Part shown: piece after piece, positions 56,030 through 64,000 of the stretch
Numbering within the stretch: position 1 is the stretch's first letter
How the letters are laid out: the number at the start of each line of letters is the position of its first letter
Origin: Legionella maceachernii
Lineage (GTDB): Bacteria > Pseudomonadota > Gammaproteobacteria > Legionellales > Legionellaceae
Direction: 5' to 3'
NCBI RefSeq assembly: GCF_900167045.1
Contig: NZ_FUXJ01000008.1
Coordinates: forward strand, 1-64,000
DNA length: 64,000 bases
Notes under the pieces: generated by a model
Databases searched by the model: none
What the model was told of the DNA's origin: nothing
Seen by the model: only the letters and a program-made list of their open reading frames with translations
Position numbers and translations under genes: made by a program

Positions 56030-57109
56030 ATGATATGGGCTTTGCTTGCCATTGTAATCACGTTAATCCTAGTCGTAGGAGTACATGAGGCAGGACATGC
56101 ACTGGCAGCAAAGCTGTTTGGCGTTAAAATCAAGCGAATCGCGATAGGGTTTGGTAAGCCACTGTTGTCTTATCACGATAAGTCTGGTCGGGAATGGGTT
56201 TGGGCGTTGTGGCCGTTAGGTGGTTATGTGCATTTGCTTAATTCAAGAATAGAACCTGTGCCAGAAAAAGATTATCCCTCCTTATGTTTTGACAAAAAAC
56301 CGGTTTGGCAACGTTGCATTATTTTGATGTCTGGTGCTTTAGCCAACTTATTCATGGCATGGGCGGCGCTTACTTTGTTATTTATGCTGGGCTCCCAACA
56401 GCAAAAACCACTCGTCCAAAAGGTGTTTTCACAAAGTATTGCGTCTCAAGCTGGTTTGAAAGCACGCGATCGCTTTGTTGAAATTGCTGGTTGGAAAACC
56501 AGTTCATGGCAAGAGGTGGGAATGAGTTTAGTCATGGTTCTTGGAAAAAAGAATGTGCCGGTCTGGGTTAGCAATGAAGAGGAGACGTTACGAAAAGTGA
56601 ATTTAGATTTGAGCCAATGGCATTATAAAAGAAAGGATACTTTATTAAGTGCATTGGGGATTGAAGCGGCTCCTTCGCAATTATCTACTTACCATGCTGT
56701 TGGGCAATCTTTTCAGATGGCAGTACGCCATGCTTTTGAGCACATACTTTATTTGCTCACTTTTTTTGTGATGATGTTGAAACAATTATTCACTGGCATG
56801 ATCCCTTTCTCGGTATTACTGGGTCCATTGGGATTATTTTCAGCATCAATCACTTCATTTTTGCAAGGAACCGCCGTATTTTTGTCGTTTATTGCCAGCT
56901 TAAGTTTAGCAGTCGGCTTCGTGAACCTATTCCCTATTCCCGGGCTGGATGGGGGCTCTATTGTTTATGCGTTACTGGAAAAAATTCGGGGGAAGCCAGT
57001 GTCTGTTGCCGTCGAAGTATTACTGTATCGTTTGGCATTCATTGTGTTTGCGATGTTGCTTATTCAGCTTTTTATGAATGATTTGCAGCGGTACTTAATG
57101 TCATCTTAA
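56030..57109 (+). CDS. Site-2 membrane metalloprotease, RseP-like (M50)
   Basis: 359 residues with four or so membrane segments. The zinc motif is VVGVHEAGHALAAKLFGV (HExxH) in the first helix, and the second zinc ligand is in VNLFPIPGLDGGSIVYALLE (NxxPxPxLDG). A PDZ-like region lies between (VQKVFSQSIASQAGLKARDR). This is the RseP/SpoIVFB-type intramembrane protease. The main RseP is normally next to ispC or bamA, which are absent here, so this is probably a paralogue with its own substrate. CGGAGG lies upstream of the ATG. Its last four bases overlap the comF stop on the other strand. Confidence 0.85.
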   Translation: MIWALLAIVITLILVVGVHEAGHALAAKLFGVKIKRIAIGFGKPLLSYHDKSGREWVWALWPLGGYVHLLNSRIEPVPEKDYPSLCFDKKPVWQRCIILMSGALANLFMAWAALTLLFMLGSQQQKPLVQKVFSQSIASQAGLKARDRFVEIAGWKTSSWQEVGMSLVMVLGKKNVPVWVSNEEETLRKVNLDLSQWHYKRKDTLLSALGIEAAPSQLSTYHAVGQSFQMAVRHAFEHILYLLTFFVMMLKQLFTGMIPFSVLLGPLGLFSASITSFLQGTAVFLSFIASLSLAVGFVNLFPIPGLDGGSIVYALLEKIRGKPVSVAVEVLLYRLAFIVFAMLLIQLFMNDLQRYLMSS

Positions 57110-57801
57110 TGAGCCCTGGCACAACACCAAAGATCCACTTGAACGGCCCCTTGCTGCTTAAGAACACGTGCTAGTTCTTTTGCAGTGCTTCCTGTGGTCA
57201 ATAAATCATCCACCAAAGTAATGTGTTGATAGTGGGCCAACTGACTGTGAAATGCATCTCGCAAATTTTGCTCTCGTTGTTTTTTATCTAAATTAACTTG
57301 GGGAGCAGTATGAATAATTCGCTTACAAAGGGTGAGCTCATAAGGTATTTTTAGTTTTTTAGACAAAATTTTACAAAGTTCGACGGTCTGATTGAAGCCT
57401 CTCTGTCTAAGGCGCTGCGGATGTAAGGGAACAGGGATGAGGCATTCGGTAGTGATTGGCCGATTTGACAAAGCATCTAATATTAATTTGGCCAAAAAGC
57501 CACCTAAATAGAGTGCTTCATGATATTTGAATTCATGCAGCAAAGTGCGTAGAGGCTCCTCAAACAAATAAGCAGTGAAGGTGTTATCAAGAGCTGGTTT
57601 TTCTTTCACACAATCCCCACAGACTAAAAATTTTTCATCGGGCAATGGGTAGGCACAATGACGGCAAGCGGGGCCAATTTGCTTGAGTAAACTCGCACAA
57701 GCCCTACATACAGCAAAAGGTTGATGATGATATAAATTGCAAAGCACACAGACCGAAGGCAAACGCAACAACTGTGTTATACTGCCGATTTTCTGACGCA
57801 C
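57106..57801 (-). CDS. comF: ComF family protein (competence-associated phosphoribosyltransferase)
   Basis: 231 residues. The N-terminal zinc module has cysteine pairs CVLC, CRAC, CRHC and CGDC. The C-terminal phosphoribosyltransferase fold has the PRPP loop ITLVDDLLTTGSTAKELARV. ComF is needed for DNA uptake in transformable bacteria, Legionella included. It overlaps the convergent protease gene by four bases and reads away from bioC. Confidence 0.9.
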   Translation of the reverse strand: MRQKIGSITQLLRLPSVCVLCNLYHHQPFAVCRACASLLKQIGPACRHCAYPLPDEKFLVCGDCVKEKPALDNTFTAYLFEEPLRTLLHEFKYHEALYLGGFLAKLILDALSNRPITTECLIPVPLHPQRLRQRGFNQTVELCKILSKKLKIPYELTLCKRIIHTAPQVNLDKKQREQNLRDAFHSQLAHYQHITLVDDLLTTGSTAKELARVLKQQGAVQVDLWCCARAH

Positions 57802-57906
57802 GACGTTGGATTCCTTTTATGGCATGAAAGACAGGCAATGCCCTAAAATTCTGTACCGATAACCCTTTTAGGGAATACCTAACACGCCTTAATTATTGTT
57901 GACCTC

Positions 57907-58767
57907 ATGATGAATCGAATAACTGAAATCTGCAATGCTTTTGATAAACATGCTATGGAGTATGAAAAAGCGGCAAAAGTGCAAAATGAAATTGGGGAGC
58001 GTCTGTTTGAACGATTGCATTATTTAAAAATTGCCCCCCGCTATGTGCTTGATTTAGGTTGTGGAACAGGTATTTTCACCCCACAGCTTAAAAAACATTA
58101 TCCGCAAGCAGAAGTAATTGGCTTGGATTTGTCGTATACCATGCTTAAGCAAGCTAAGAAAAAACAAAAGTGGCGCTGCCGATGGCCATTGATTAATGCC
58201 GATATGGTGTCGTTACCTTTCGGTGATGGTGTGTTTGATTTGGTTTTTGCAAACCAAGTCGTTCACTGGGCTCAGCCGTTTTCTGCCGTGATAAGGGAGT
58301 TGAATCGTGTCATGAATTTGAACGGTTGTTTAATGTTTTCGACTTTAGGTCCAGATACGTTTAAAGAATTAAAACAATCCTGGTCACTCGTGGATAATTA
58401 TGCTCACACCAACGATTTTATGGACATGCATGATATCGGCGATTGCTTGTTGGCTGAACATTTTCTTGATCCTGTTGTCGATATGGAGTTATTGACAGTA
58501 CACTATTCTAGCCTTAAACAGTTATTGCAAAATTTAAAAGCGCAAGGGGTACGCAATATTAATCCAGCGCGCAATGAAGGATTAACCGGCAAAAAAGCGT
58601 GGCAAACTTTTGAGTTGGCTTATCAGGCTTTACGTATTCCGCAAGGCAAATGCCCGCTGACGTACGAGGTGGTCTATGGGCATGCCTGGAAGGGAAGGCA
58701 GCATCGAATGGAAAAGGGAACTGAAACGCTGATACCTATTTCGCAGATTCGACGAAGAGAGAGATAA
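57907..58767 (+). CDS. bioC: Malonyl-ACP O-methyltransferase BioC
   Basis: 286 residues (ATG at 57907, or the next codon ATG at 57910). The SAM motif I is VLDLGCGTGIFTPQLKKHYP; ADMVSLPFGDGVFDLVFANQ and FSTLGPDTFKELKQSW are the BioC signature blocks. It methylates malonyl-ACP to start biotin synthesis. No other bio gene is present here. There is no clear ribosome site before the ATG pair. Confidence 0.9.
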   Translation: MMNRITEICNAFDKHAMEYEKAAKVQNEIGERLFERLHYLKIAPRYVLDLGCGTGIFTPQLKKHYPQAEVIGLDLSYTMLKQAKKKQKWRCRWPLINADMVSLPFGDGVFDLVFANQVVHWAQPFSAVIRELNRVMNLNGCLMFSTLGPDTFKELKQSWSLVDNYAHTNDFMDMHDIGDCLLAEHFLDPVVDMELLTVHYSSLKQLLQNLKAQGVRNINPARNEGLTGKKAWQTFELAYQALRIPQGKCPLTYEVVYGHAWKGRQHRMEKGTETLIPISQIRRRER

Positions 58768-58863
58768 GCACGCACCATAAGTTAAGTAATCGAATGCCAG
58801 AAAATAGGTGGTGCCTTAATTTGGCAGCGAGGGATAACCCAGGGAATTAAATTGGAAATCGAT

Positions 58864-60294
58864 ATGAAAAAGTATTTTTTAGCCATTACGCTGTTTGTTT
58901 CTTGCTTTTCAATGGTCTCTTTTGCAGAAGAAACCGCTGCAGTTAACTCGCTTCACCAAAAAATACAGCATGTCTTAAGCGAGTTTCGTGAAGATATCAA
59001 TATTGGTATTTATGTCCAAGATGCAAAAACTGGGAAAGTGCTTTATAAAAAGAATGTCGATCGCTATTTTACGCCAGCGAGTAATCAAAAATTATTCACC
59101 GCGTTTGCCGCACTCCACGCGCTTGGTTCTGAGTTTACTTATCGCACTCAGCTTTTTCTTGATTACACCAAAATTCGCAAAGGAGTTTTAAACGATAACC
59201 TTTATTTGCAATTTACAGGTGATCCGGTCTTTACTGCTGAACAATTGGAATCACTCATTAATTCATTAGCAGAAGTGGGTATTCTTCGTATCAAGGGTAA
59301 AATTATTATTGATGACACGGCGTTTGATCAAATGACGATGAGTCCAGGAACTTCTTGGGATGATCAGGATTTTTGCTGGGGATCACCAATCAGTGCGTTA
59401 ATCATCAACCATAATTGTGTCAAAGCCACCTTAATTCCAGCTTCACAACCAGGACAACTGGTCAAAATAGAGTTACCTAACTATCCGCAATCCATGCATT
59501 TTATTAATCATGTGGTGACTCGTCCTGCTGCAACAAAAAACTGTGTAGTGAAAGCAAAGCGCAGTGATGAAACAACCTATGAGCTCAGTGGCTGTCTCAG
59601 TGCTTCTGCTAACCCGTATCCAGTCGAAATGGCTATCCGTAATCCGCGAGAAAATGTGCAACTGTTGTTAAAGCATTTTTTAGAAAAAAATAACATTAGT
59701 ATTACGGGAGCTGTGGAATTTAAACCGTTTGAAATGCCAGCCAAACCTTTTGCTCGTCAAGATTCTCCTCCGCTTAAAAACTTAATAGCAACCATGCTAA
59801 AAGAATCGGATAATACCATTGCCGATGCGCTGTTTAAGACCATGGGAGCAAACTATGCCCATGAAGCGGGAAGTTTTGCAAATGGTAATAGTGCAGTTCG
59901 TGAGATTTTAGCCCAAGCCGCGCAGTTGAATTTTCCTAAAACCACGCTTATTGATGGTGCAGGCAGTTCCCGTTATAATTTTTTGACGCCCGCGCAAATC
60001 GTTACGCTATTGCAGAAAATCTTTTCCTCTTCAGGAGGATCTGATTTTGTTGCTTCTCTTGCTATATCCGGTGTGGATGGGACCCTTAAAGATAGGCTAA
60101 AAGATCCTTTAACTTTAGGGAAAATACATGCAAAGACGGGTTCTGAAACTGCGGTGACTTCTTTGTCAGGCTATCTTGAGACGAACAAAAAGCAGACATT
60201 AATTTTTTCCATTATGATTAATGGATTTGTTGATCCTGCTGCTAAGTACAAGACTTTGGAAGATAAACTCTGCAAAGTATTGGTTACGTCTTAG
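58864..60294 (+). CDS. dacB: D-alanyl-D-alanine carboxypeptidase DacB (PBP4)
   Basis: 476 residues from the ATG at 58864 (MKKYFLAITLFVSCFSMVSF), with GGAAA just upstream; the frame open from TTG at 58852 has no better site. A signal peptide is followed by the serine-lysine motif TPASNQKLFTA (SxxK), the SxN motif ESDNTIADALF and the KTG motif HAKTGSETAVT. It trims or cross-links peptidoglycan in the periplasm. Confidence 0.93.
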   Translation: MKKYFLAITLFVSCFSMVSFAEETAAVNSLHQKIQHVLSEFREDINIGIYVQDAKTGKVLYKKNVDRYFTPASNQKLFTAFAALHALGSEFTYRTQLFLDYTKIRKGVLNDNLYLQFTGDPVFTAEQLESLINSLAEVGILRIKGKIIIDDTAFDQMTMSPGTSWDDQDFCWGSPISALIINHNCVKATLIPASQPGQLVKIELPNYPQSMHFINHVVTRPAATKNCVVKAKRSDETTYELSGCLSASANPYPVEMAIRNPRENVQLLLKHFLEKNNISITGAVEFKPFEMPAKPFARQDSPPLKNLIATMLKESDNTIADALFKTMGANYAHEAGSFANGNSAVREILAQAAQLNFPKTTLIDGAGSSRYNFLTPAQIVTLLQKIFSSSGGSDFVASLAISGVDGTLKDRLKDPLTLGKIHAKTGSETAVTSLSGYLETNKKQTLIFSIMINGFVDPAAKYKTLEDKLCKVLVTS

Positions 60295-60410
60295 TTGCTG
60301 ATAAAGGAACATCATTGAGTTCGAGAAAACACTTGGTTTTTTGCGATCCGCAAGGCGCTATAATTTAATCATTAGAATCTATTTATTTTTGCAAGCTTTT
60401 AGGAGTTACC

Positions 60411-61229
60411 ATGGAATTTGTCAGTCGCTATGTTGCTCACCAACCTGATGCTGAAGGAAGGATTGAGTATTCGCATGAAGAACATCGCATCTGGCAAATT
60501 CTTTATCAACGTCAGATGAAAATTATACCAGGCAGAGCTTGTGATGAGTTTTTGAAGGGTCTGGATAGTCTTGGTTTGTCGGCTGAGCACATTCCTCAGT
60601 TACCTGAACTTAGCCATCGGCTTAATGCATTAACAGGATGGCAGGTTGAGCCTGTGGAGGCGCTTATTTCCGCGCGTGCCTTTTTTGAATTATTGGCAAA
60701 CCGGCGATTTCCAGCAGCAACGTTCATTCGTTGTGAAGAGGAAATTGATTATGTGAAAGAGCCTGATATTTTTCATGAGCTCTTTGGTCATTGTCCCATG
60801 CTGACTGATCCTGTGTACGCTAATTTCGTTTGTAATTACGCTCGAAAAGTCTTAAGTCTACCCGAAGAGAAATGGCCTTTATTGCAGCGCCTTTTCTGGT
60901 TTACTGTTGAGTTTGGCTTAATAAAGACTCCCAAAGGATTACGTGCTTACGGTGGCGGTATCCTTTCCTCGATCAGTGAAACGGCTTATAGTGTTGAAAG
61001 CGATAAAGCCATGCGCGTATTGTTTGATCCTGTCGTTGCCTTTCGTATGCCTTATCGAATAGATATGCTGCAGTCCGTTTATTTTGTTATTGATAATTAC
61101 CAGCAACTTTATGATTTTGTAGAGTCAAACATTAATCATTACCTCGATCGCGCTAAAGAACTCGGCGAATATCCGCCTTTATTTCCAGTGGATCCTAATA
61201 ATCCGAACATTCATATTTTGGCTTGTTAA
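60411..61229 (+). CDS. phhA: Phenylalanine 4-hydroxylase PhhA
   Basis: 272 residues. The iron ligands are in DIFHELFGHCPMLTD (two histidines) and the glutamate after it in FTVEFGL. The N-terminus is VSRYVAHQPDAEGRIEYSHE. It converts phenylalanine to tyrosine with a pterin cofactor; in L. pneumophila it also contributes to melanin-like pigment formation. AGGAG lies upstream of the ATG at 60411. Confidence 0.95.
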   Translation: MEFVSRYVAHQPDAEGRIEYSHEEHRIWQILYQRQMKIIPGRACDEFLKGLDSLGLSAEHIPQLPELSHRLNALTGWQVEPVEALISARAFFELLANRRFPAATFIRCEEEIDYVKEPDIFHELFGHCPMLTDPVYANFVCNYARKVLSLPEEKWPLLQRLFWFTVEFGLIKTPKGLRAYGGGILSSISETAYSVESDKAMRVLFDPVVAFRMPYRIDMLQSVYFVIDNYQQLYDFVESNINHYLDRAKELGEYPPLFPVDPNNPNIHILAC

Positions 61230-61367
61230 TGTCATTTTTGATTATATTCTAACAATTAGATACTATATAGTACAGCTAAAAGCGGGATCTCATTGTAATG
61301 CTTAATCAGTCTTGCTAATATCGATGCATGTTTTCTGTTCATTGATTGAGTAGTCAAGGAGCAACGG

Positions 61368-62030
61368 TTGATAAAAGTGCTAATTGTTGATGACCATGCT
61401 CTGGTGCGAATGGGCATTCGACGATTATTAGATGACCTTCCTGATATGGAGGTAGTTGCGGACGCAGAGAGCGGCGAACAAGCTTTGACTTTGGTAAAAA
61501 CTCATAAACCCGATGTCGTGCTACTTGATATGAAGATGCCAGGTATAGATGGCTGGGAAGTCACGAGACGTCTTAAAAAATCCCATCCTCAAGTCAAAGT
61601 CATTGCGGTGACCGCCATGTGTGCTGAACCATTACCTACTCGAGTTTTGCAATTGGGGGCGATGGGTTATCTAACAAAAGAGTCGGGTGCTGAAGAAATG
61701 GCAGCAGCAATCCGTAAGGTGGCTAGAGGGGAGAAGTACCTCAGTGCTGAAATTGCGCAAAAAATGGCAATTAATAGCTTAGAGGCTGTGCAAGATTCTC
61801 CTTTTGATCTGTTGTCAGAGCGTGAAATGCAAGTGATGTTAATGATCACGAGTGGTATGACTGTCCAAGATATTGCCGATCGATTATTCTTGAGCTCTAA
61901 AACCATTAATGGTTACCGCTATCGCATGTTTGAGAAGCTAGGGATTAAGAACGATGTTGAGCTGACTTTCCTGGCAATGAAGCACCGCGTGATCGAACAA
62001 CCTAACGATGCTATGCATGATGAGAATTAA
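61368..62030 (+). CDS. letA: Response regulator LetA (GacA/UvrY family)
   Basis: 220 residues. The receiver domain starts IKVLIVDDHALVRMGIRRLL, with phospho-acceptor D in VVLLDMKMPGIDG; the LuxR-type helix-turn-helix is in LLSEREMQVMLMITSGMTVQ and DIADRLFLSSKTINGYRYRM. It is the regulator of the LetA/LetS system that switches on transmission traits through small RNAs and CsrA. The start is a TTG at 61368 with AAGGAG upstream (spacing six); no ATG fits. The order letA then uvrC is the same as uvrY-uvrC in other gammaproteobacteria. Confidence 0.93.
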   Translation: MIKVLIVDDHALVRMGIRRLLDDLPDMEVVADAESGEQALTLVKTHKPDVVLLDMKMPGIDGWEVTRRLKKSHPQVKVIAVTAMCAEPLPTRVLQLGAMGYLTKESGAEEMAAAIRKVARGEKYLSAEIAQKMAINSLEAVQDSPFDLLSEREMQVMLMITSGMTVQDIADRLFLSSKTINGYRYRMFEKLGIKNDVELTFLAMKHRVIEQPNDAMHDEN

Positions 62031-62044
62031 TGGTTAAAACAACA

Positions 62045-62090
62045 TGTCATCTTGAGTGCAGCGAAGGGCCTCCTGACTCTTGTTAGGAGC
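62045..62090. repeat. Single REP-like palindromic copy
   Basis: GTCATCTTGAGTGCAGCGAA followed by GGGCCTCCTGACTCTTG is a diverged match to the unit arms of the array at 46783-47800. It lies between letA and uvrC. Confidence 0.5.
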
Positions 62091-62197
62091 CTATCCATTA
62101 TTGGCCCGTCGGAGCTCCCGTGCGAAACAAAACAGGGACAACTCTAACGTCTATAATTTAATCGATCTTCTGACATTGTTTTAGCTGACTGCAGTAC

Positions 62198-64000
62198 ATG
62201 AACGACGAAACGACAACCAACATCACTCATTTTCTTACCAAACTTACCCACGATCCTGGCGTCTACCGCATGCTCGATGCCAAAGGTGTCATTCTTTATG
62301 TGGGTAAAGCAAGAAACTTAAAAAAAAGGGTAAGTAGCTATTTCAATAAACAAAATGTTGGTGCTAAGACACGGTCCCTCGTCAGCCAGGTGGCTGCAAT
62401 TGAGGTCAGTGTCACTCGCAGTGAGACAGAAGCGCTGCTGCTTGAATCCAATTTAATTAAGTCACTCCGGCCCAAATACAATGTCTTATTGCGCGATGAC
62501 AAAACTTATCCTTATATTCACGTGACTGCGAGTCATACTTTTCCTCGTATGGAGCTCTATCGTTCCAAGAAAAAACCAAACAAAGGCGAATTTTATGGGC
62601 CCTACCCCAGTGCAGCTGCAGTGCGCGAAACGTTAGGAACAATCCAAAAAGTATTTAAAATTCGTAATTGCAGTGACAATTACTTTAGCACGCGTTCCCG
62701 TCCTTGTTTGCAATATCAAATCAAGCGTTGTACCGCGCCATGCACGGGTTATATCTCAGTTGAGGATTATCAACGATCGGTGAATGATGCAAGACGTTTT
62801 TTACAAGGAAAGTCACAGTTATTGATCAATGAATTAGAAAAACGCATGGAGCAAGCAGTCGAGCAGCTCGCTTTTGAAGAAGCGGCCATTTTGCGTGATC
62901 AAATTAAAAGTCTGCGTTTGGTGCAAGAACAGCAAGGGGTCGTCCAGTTGCGTGGGGATGCCGATGTGATAGCGATTGAAGCGCAGCCAGGGTTTGCTTG
63001 TATTCAGTGTGTGACGGTGAGAGAGGGCCGGGTCTTGGCTAGCCGCAGTTTTTTCCCCTCAGTACCTAAACAACTTTTTACTGAAGAGGAAAATGACGAC
63101 AATAGTTTGTGGCAAGAAGTGTTTACCGCATTTCTCTCTTTTTATTATATTGATACACCTGAGCGAATACCGGCATTGATCATCACTCATGAACCCATCG
63201 TTGAGTGCGAAGCGCTACAGGCGATGCTGAGTGAATTGCGCGGTAAAAATTGCCGAATTCAAATAAAGCCACGGGGAGTAAAAGCACGGTGGTTGGATTT
63301 TGCACTTAATAATTTGCACCTGTCTGTGGCGGATTATAAAGCCTCGTCCTCCACGATGAGAATGAGGTACCAAGCGCTAGCCGATTTACTCCACCAGCAA
63401 GAAACCATTGCACGCATGGAGTGTTTTGATATTAGTCATACGCAAGGCGAATCCACAGTGGCTTCGTGTGTGGTTTTTGACGCAGAAGGACCGCGCAAAG
63501 CAGATTATCGCCGCTTTAACATCACTGGGATTACGCCCGGTGATGATTACGCGGCAATGGAGCAAGTCCTTACTCGTCGCTTTAGGCGCTTAAAGCAAGA
63601 GCAACAGTTGCCTGATGTGCTTATTATCGATGGAGGGAAAGGCCAAGTCGCTGTCGCGAAACGTGTTTTGGCCGGTTTACAGGTCAACGGGGTCACTCTT
63701 TTAGGGATAGCAAAGGGACCTGAGCGAAAAGCAGGCCAAGAGCGTTTAATTTTAGTGGCTGAAGAGAAAGAGGTGAGTTTACCCTCGGATTCACCTGCTT
63801 TGCATTTACTGCAGCATATTCGCGATGAAGCGCATCGTTTTGCAATCACCTCGCATAGGAAAAAACGCCAGCATGTGGGGTTGGATTCTTCTTTAGAAGC
63901 GATTGAAGGGGTGGGGCCTAAAAGGCGCCAAGCGTTGCTACGGCGTTTTGGTGGCTTACGCGAATTGGCTAAAGCGCCACTCAGTGAAATTGCCAAAGTG
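62198..64000 (+). CDS. uvrC: Excinuclease ABC subunit C, partial at right edge
   Basis: The frame from the ATG at 62198 is open for 601 codons to the end of the window. It is UvrC: the GIY-YIG nuclease is at the N-terminus ([20 protein letters not shown]), UVR motif in [20 protein letters not shown], the RNase H-like endonuclease at the middle ([40 protein letters not shown]), and the helix-hairpin-helix at the C-terminus ([20 protein letters not shown]). Probably only the last 15-20 residues are missing. It makes both incisions in nucleotide excision repair with UvrB. Confidence 0.95.
   Translation, partial: MNDETTTNITHFLTKLTHDPGVYRMLDAKGVILYVGKARNLKKRVSSYFNKQNVGAKTRSLVSQVAAIEVSVTRSETEALLLESNLIKSLRPKYNVLLRDDKTYPYIHVTASHTFPRMELYRSKKKPNKGEFYGPYPSAAAVRETLGTIQKVFKIRNCSDNYFSTRSRPCLQYQIKRCTAPCTGYISVEDYQRSVNDARRFLQGKSQLLINELEKRMEQAVEQLAFEEAAILRDQIKSLRLVQEQQGVVQLRGDADVIAIEAQPGFACIQCVTVREGRVLASRSFFPSVPKQLFTEEENDDNSLWQEVFTAFLSFYYIDTPERIPALIITHEPIVECEALQAMLSELRGKNCRIQIKPRGVKARWLDFALNNLHLSVADYKASSSTMRMRYQALADLLHQQETIARMECFDISHTQGESTVASCVVFDAEGPRKADYRRFNITGITPGDDYAAMEQVLTRRFRRLKQEQQLPDVLIIDGGKGQVAVAKRVLAGLQVNGVTLLGIAKGPERKAGQERLILVAEEKEVSLPSDSPALHLLQHIRDEAHRFAITSHRKKRQHVGLDSSLEAIEGVGPKRRQALLRRFGGLRELAKAPLSEIAKV

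Overview
The window is chromosomal DNA of a Legionella species or a close relative, judged from gene content rather than any database match. It carries the Dot/Icm genes icmH (dotU) and icmF, a plaA-type lysophospholipase, the response regulator gene letA next to uvrC, the nitric-oxide/c-di-GMP operon nosP-nahK-narR, ahpC-ahpD, phhA, and the block plaA-djlA-waaA-dksA-prmC-prfA-hemA. Base composition is AT-rich. There is no rRNA gene and I saw no tRNA gene.

Positions 1 to about 13,150 are a decayed accessory region. It is bounded on both sides by remnants of the same IS3-family element in opposite orientation (about 900-1145 plus, 13049-13150 minus). It also holds IS110, IS4 and IS481 transposase debris, a relaxosome-protein (mobC-like) pseudogene behind a possible oriT hairpin, and a frameshifted membrane protein. 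Genes that look intact here are a DUF4143 AAA ATPase, two small secreted proteins, a RecX-like protein, two small ribbon-helix-helix-like paralogues flanking a pair of MFS transporters, an SPFH protein and a small membrane protein. Several promoters in this region share TGTCA/TGACA dyads.

Positions 13,151-24,314 hold a complete type I-F CRISPR-Cas locus: cas1, cas2-3, cas8f (csy1), cas5f (csy2), cas7f (csy3), cas6f (csy4), then an AT-rich leader with an IHF-consensus site and an array of 25 repeats and 24 spacers. The key catalytic residues I looked for in Cas1, Cas2-3 and Cas6f are present, so the system looks functional. The array contains an exact duplicate spacer, one overlapping pair from variants of the same target, and one antiparallel pair that encodes the same peptide with only synonymous differences. 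An uncharacterised 280-codon gene lies divergently upstream of cas1.

Positions 24.6-46.7 kb look like ordinary chromosome. In order: a secreted protein, a P-type cation ATPase, icmF and icmH, a Bcr/CflA-like MFS, ahpC-ahpD, the nosP-nahK-narR operon, a 2,4-dienoyl-CoA reductase, a DEAD-box RNA helicase, a hypothetical gene, a second MFS transporter and a DUF2157 membrane protein. From 46.8 to 47.8 kb there is a 1-kb array of palindromic REP-like units whose arms largely co-vary.

Positions 48-64 kb are housekeeping and virulence-regulation genes: plaA, djlA, waaA, dksA, prmC, prfA, hemA, a small conserved gene, an M50 protease, comF, bioC, dacB, phhA, letA and uvrC, which runs off the right edge. 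The most novel material is inside the CRISPR array, in the gene divergent from cas1, and in the operator-like dyads and mobilisation relics of the left-hand region.
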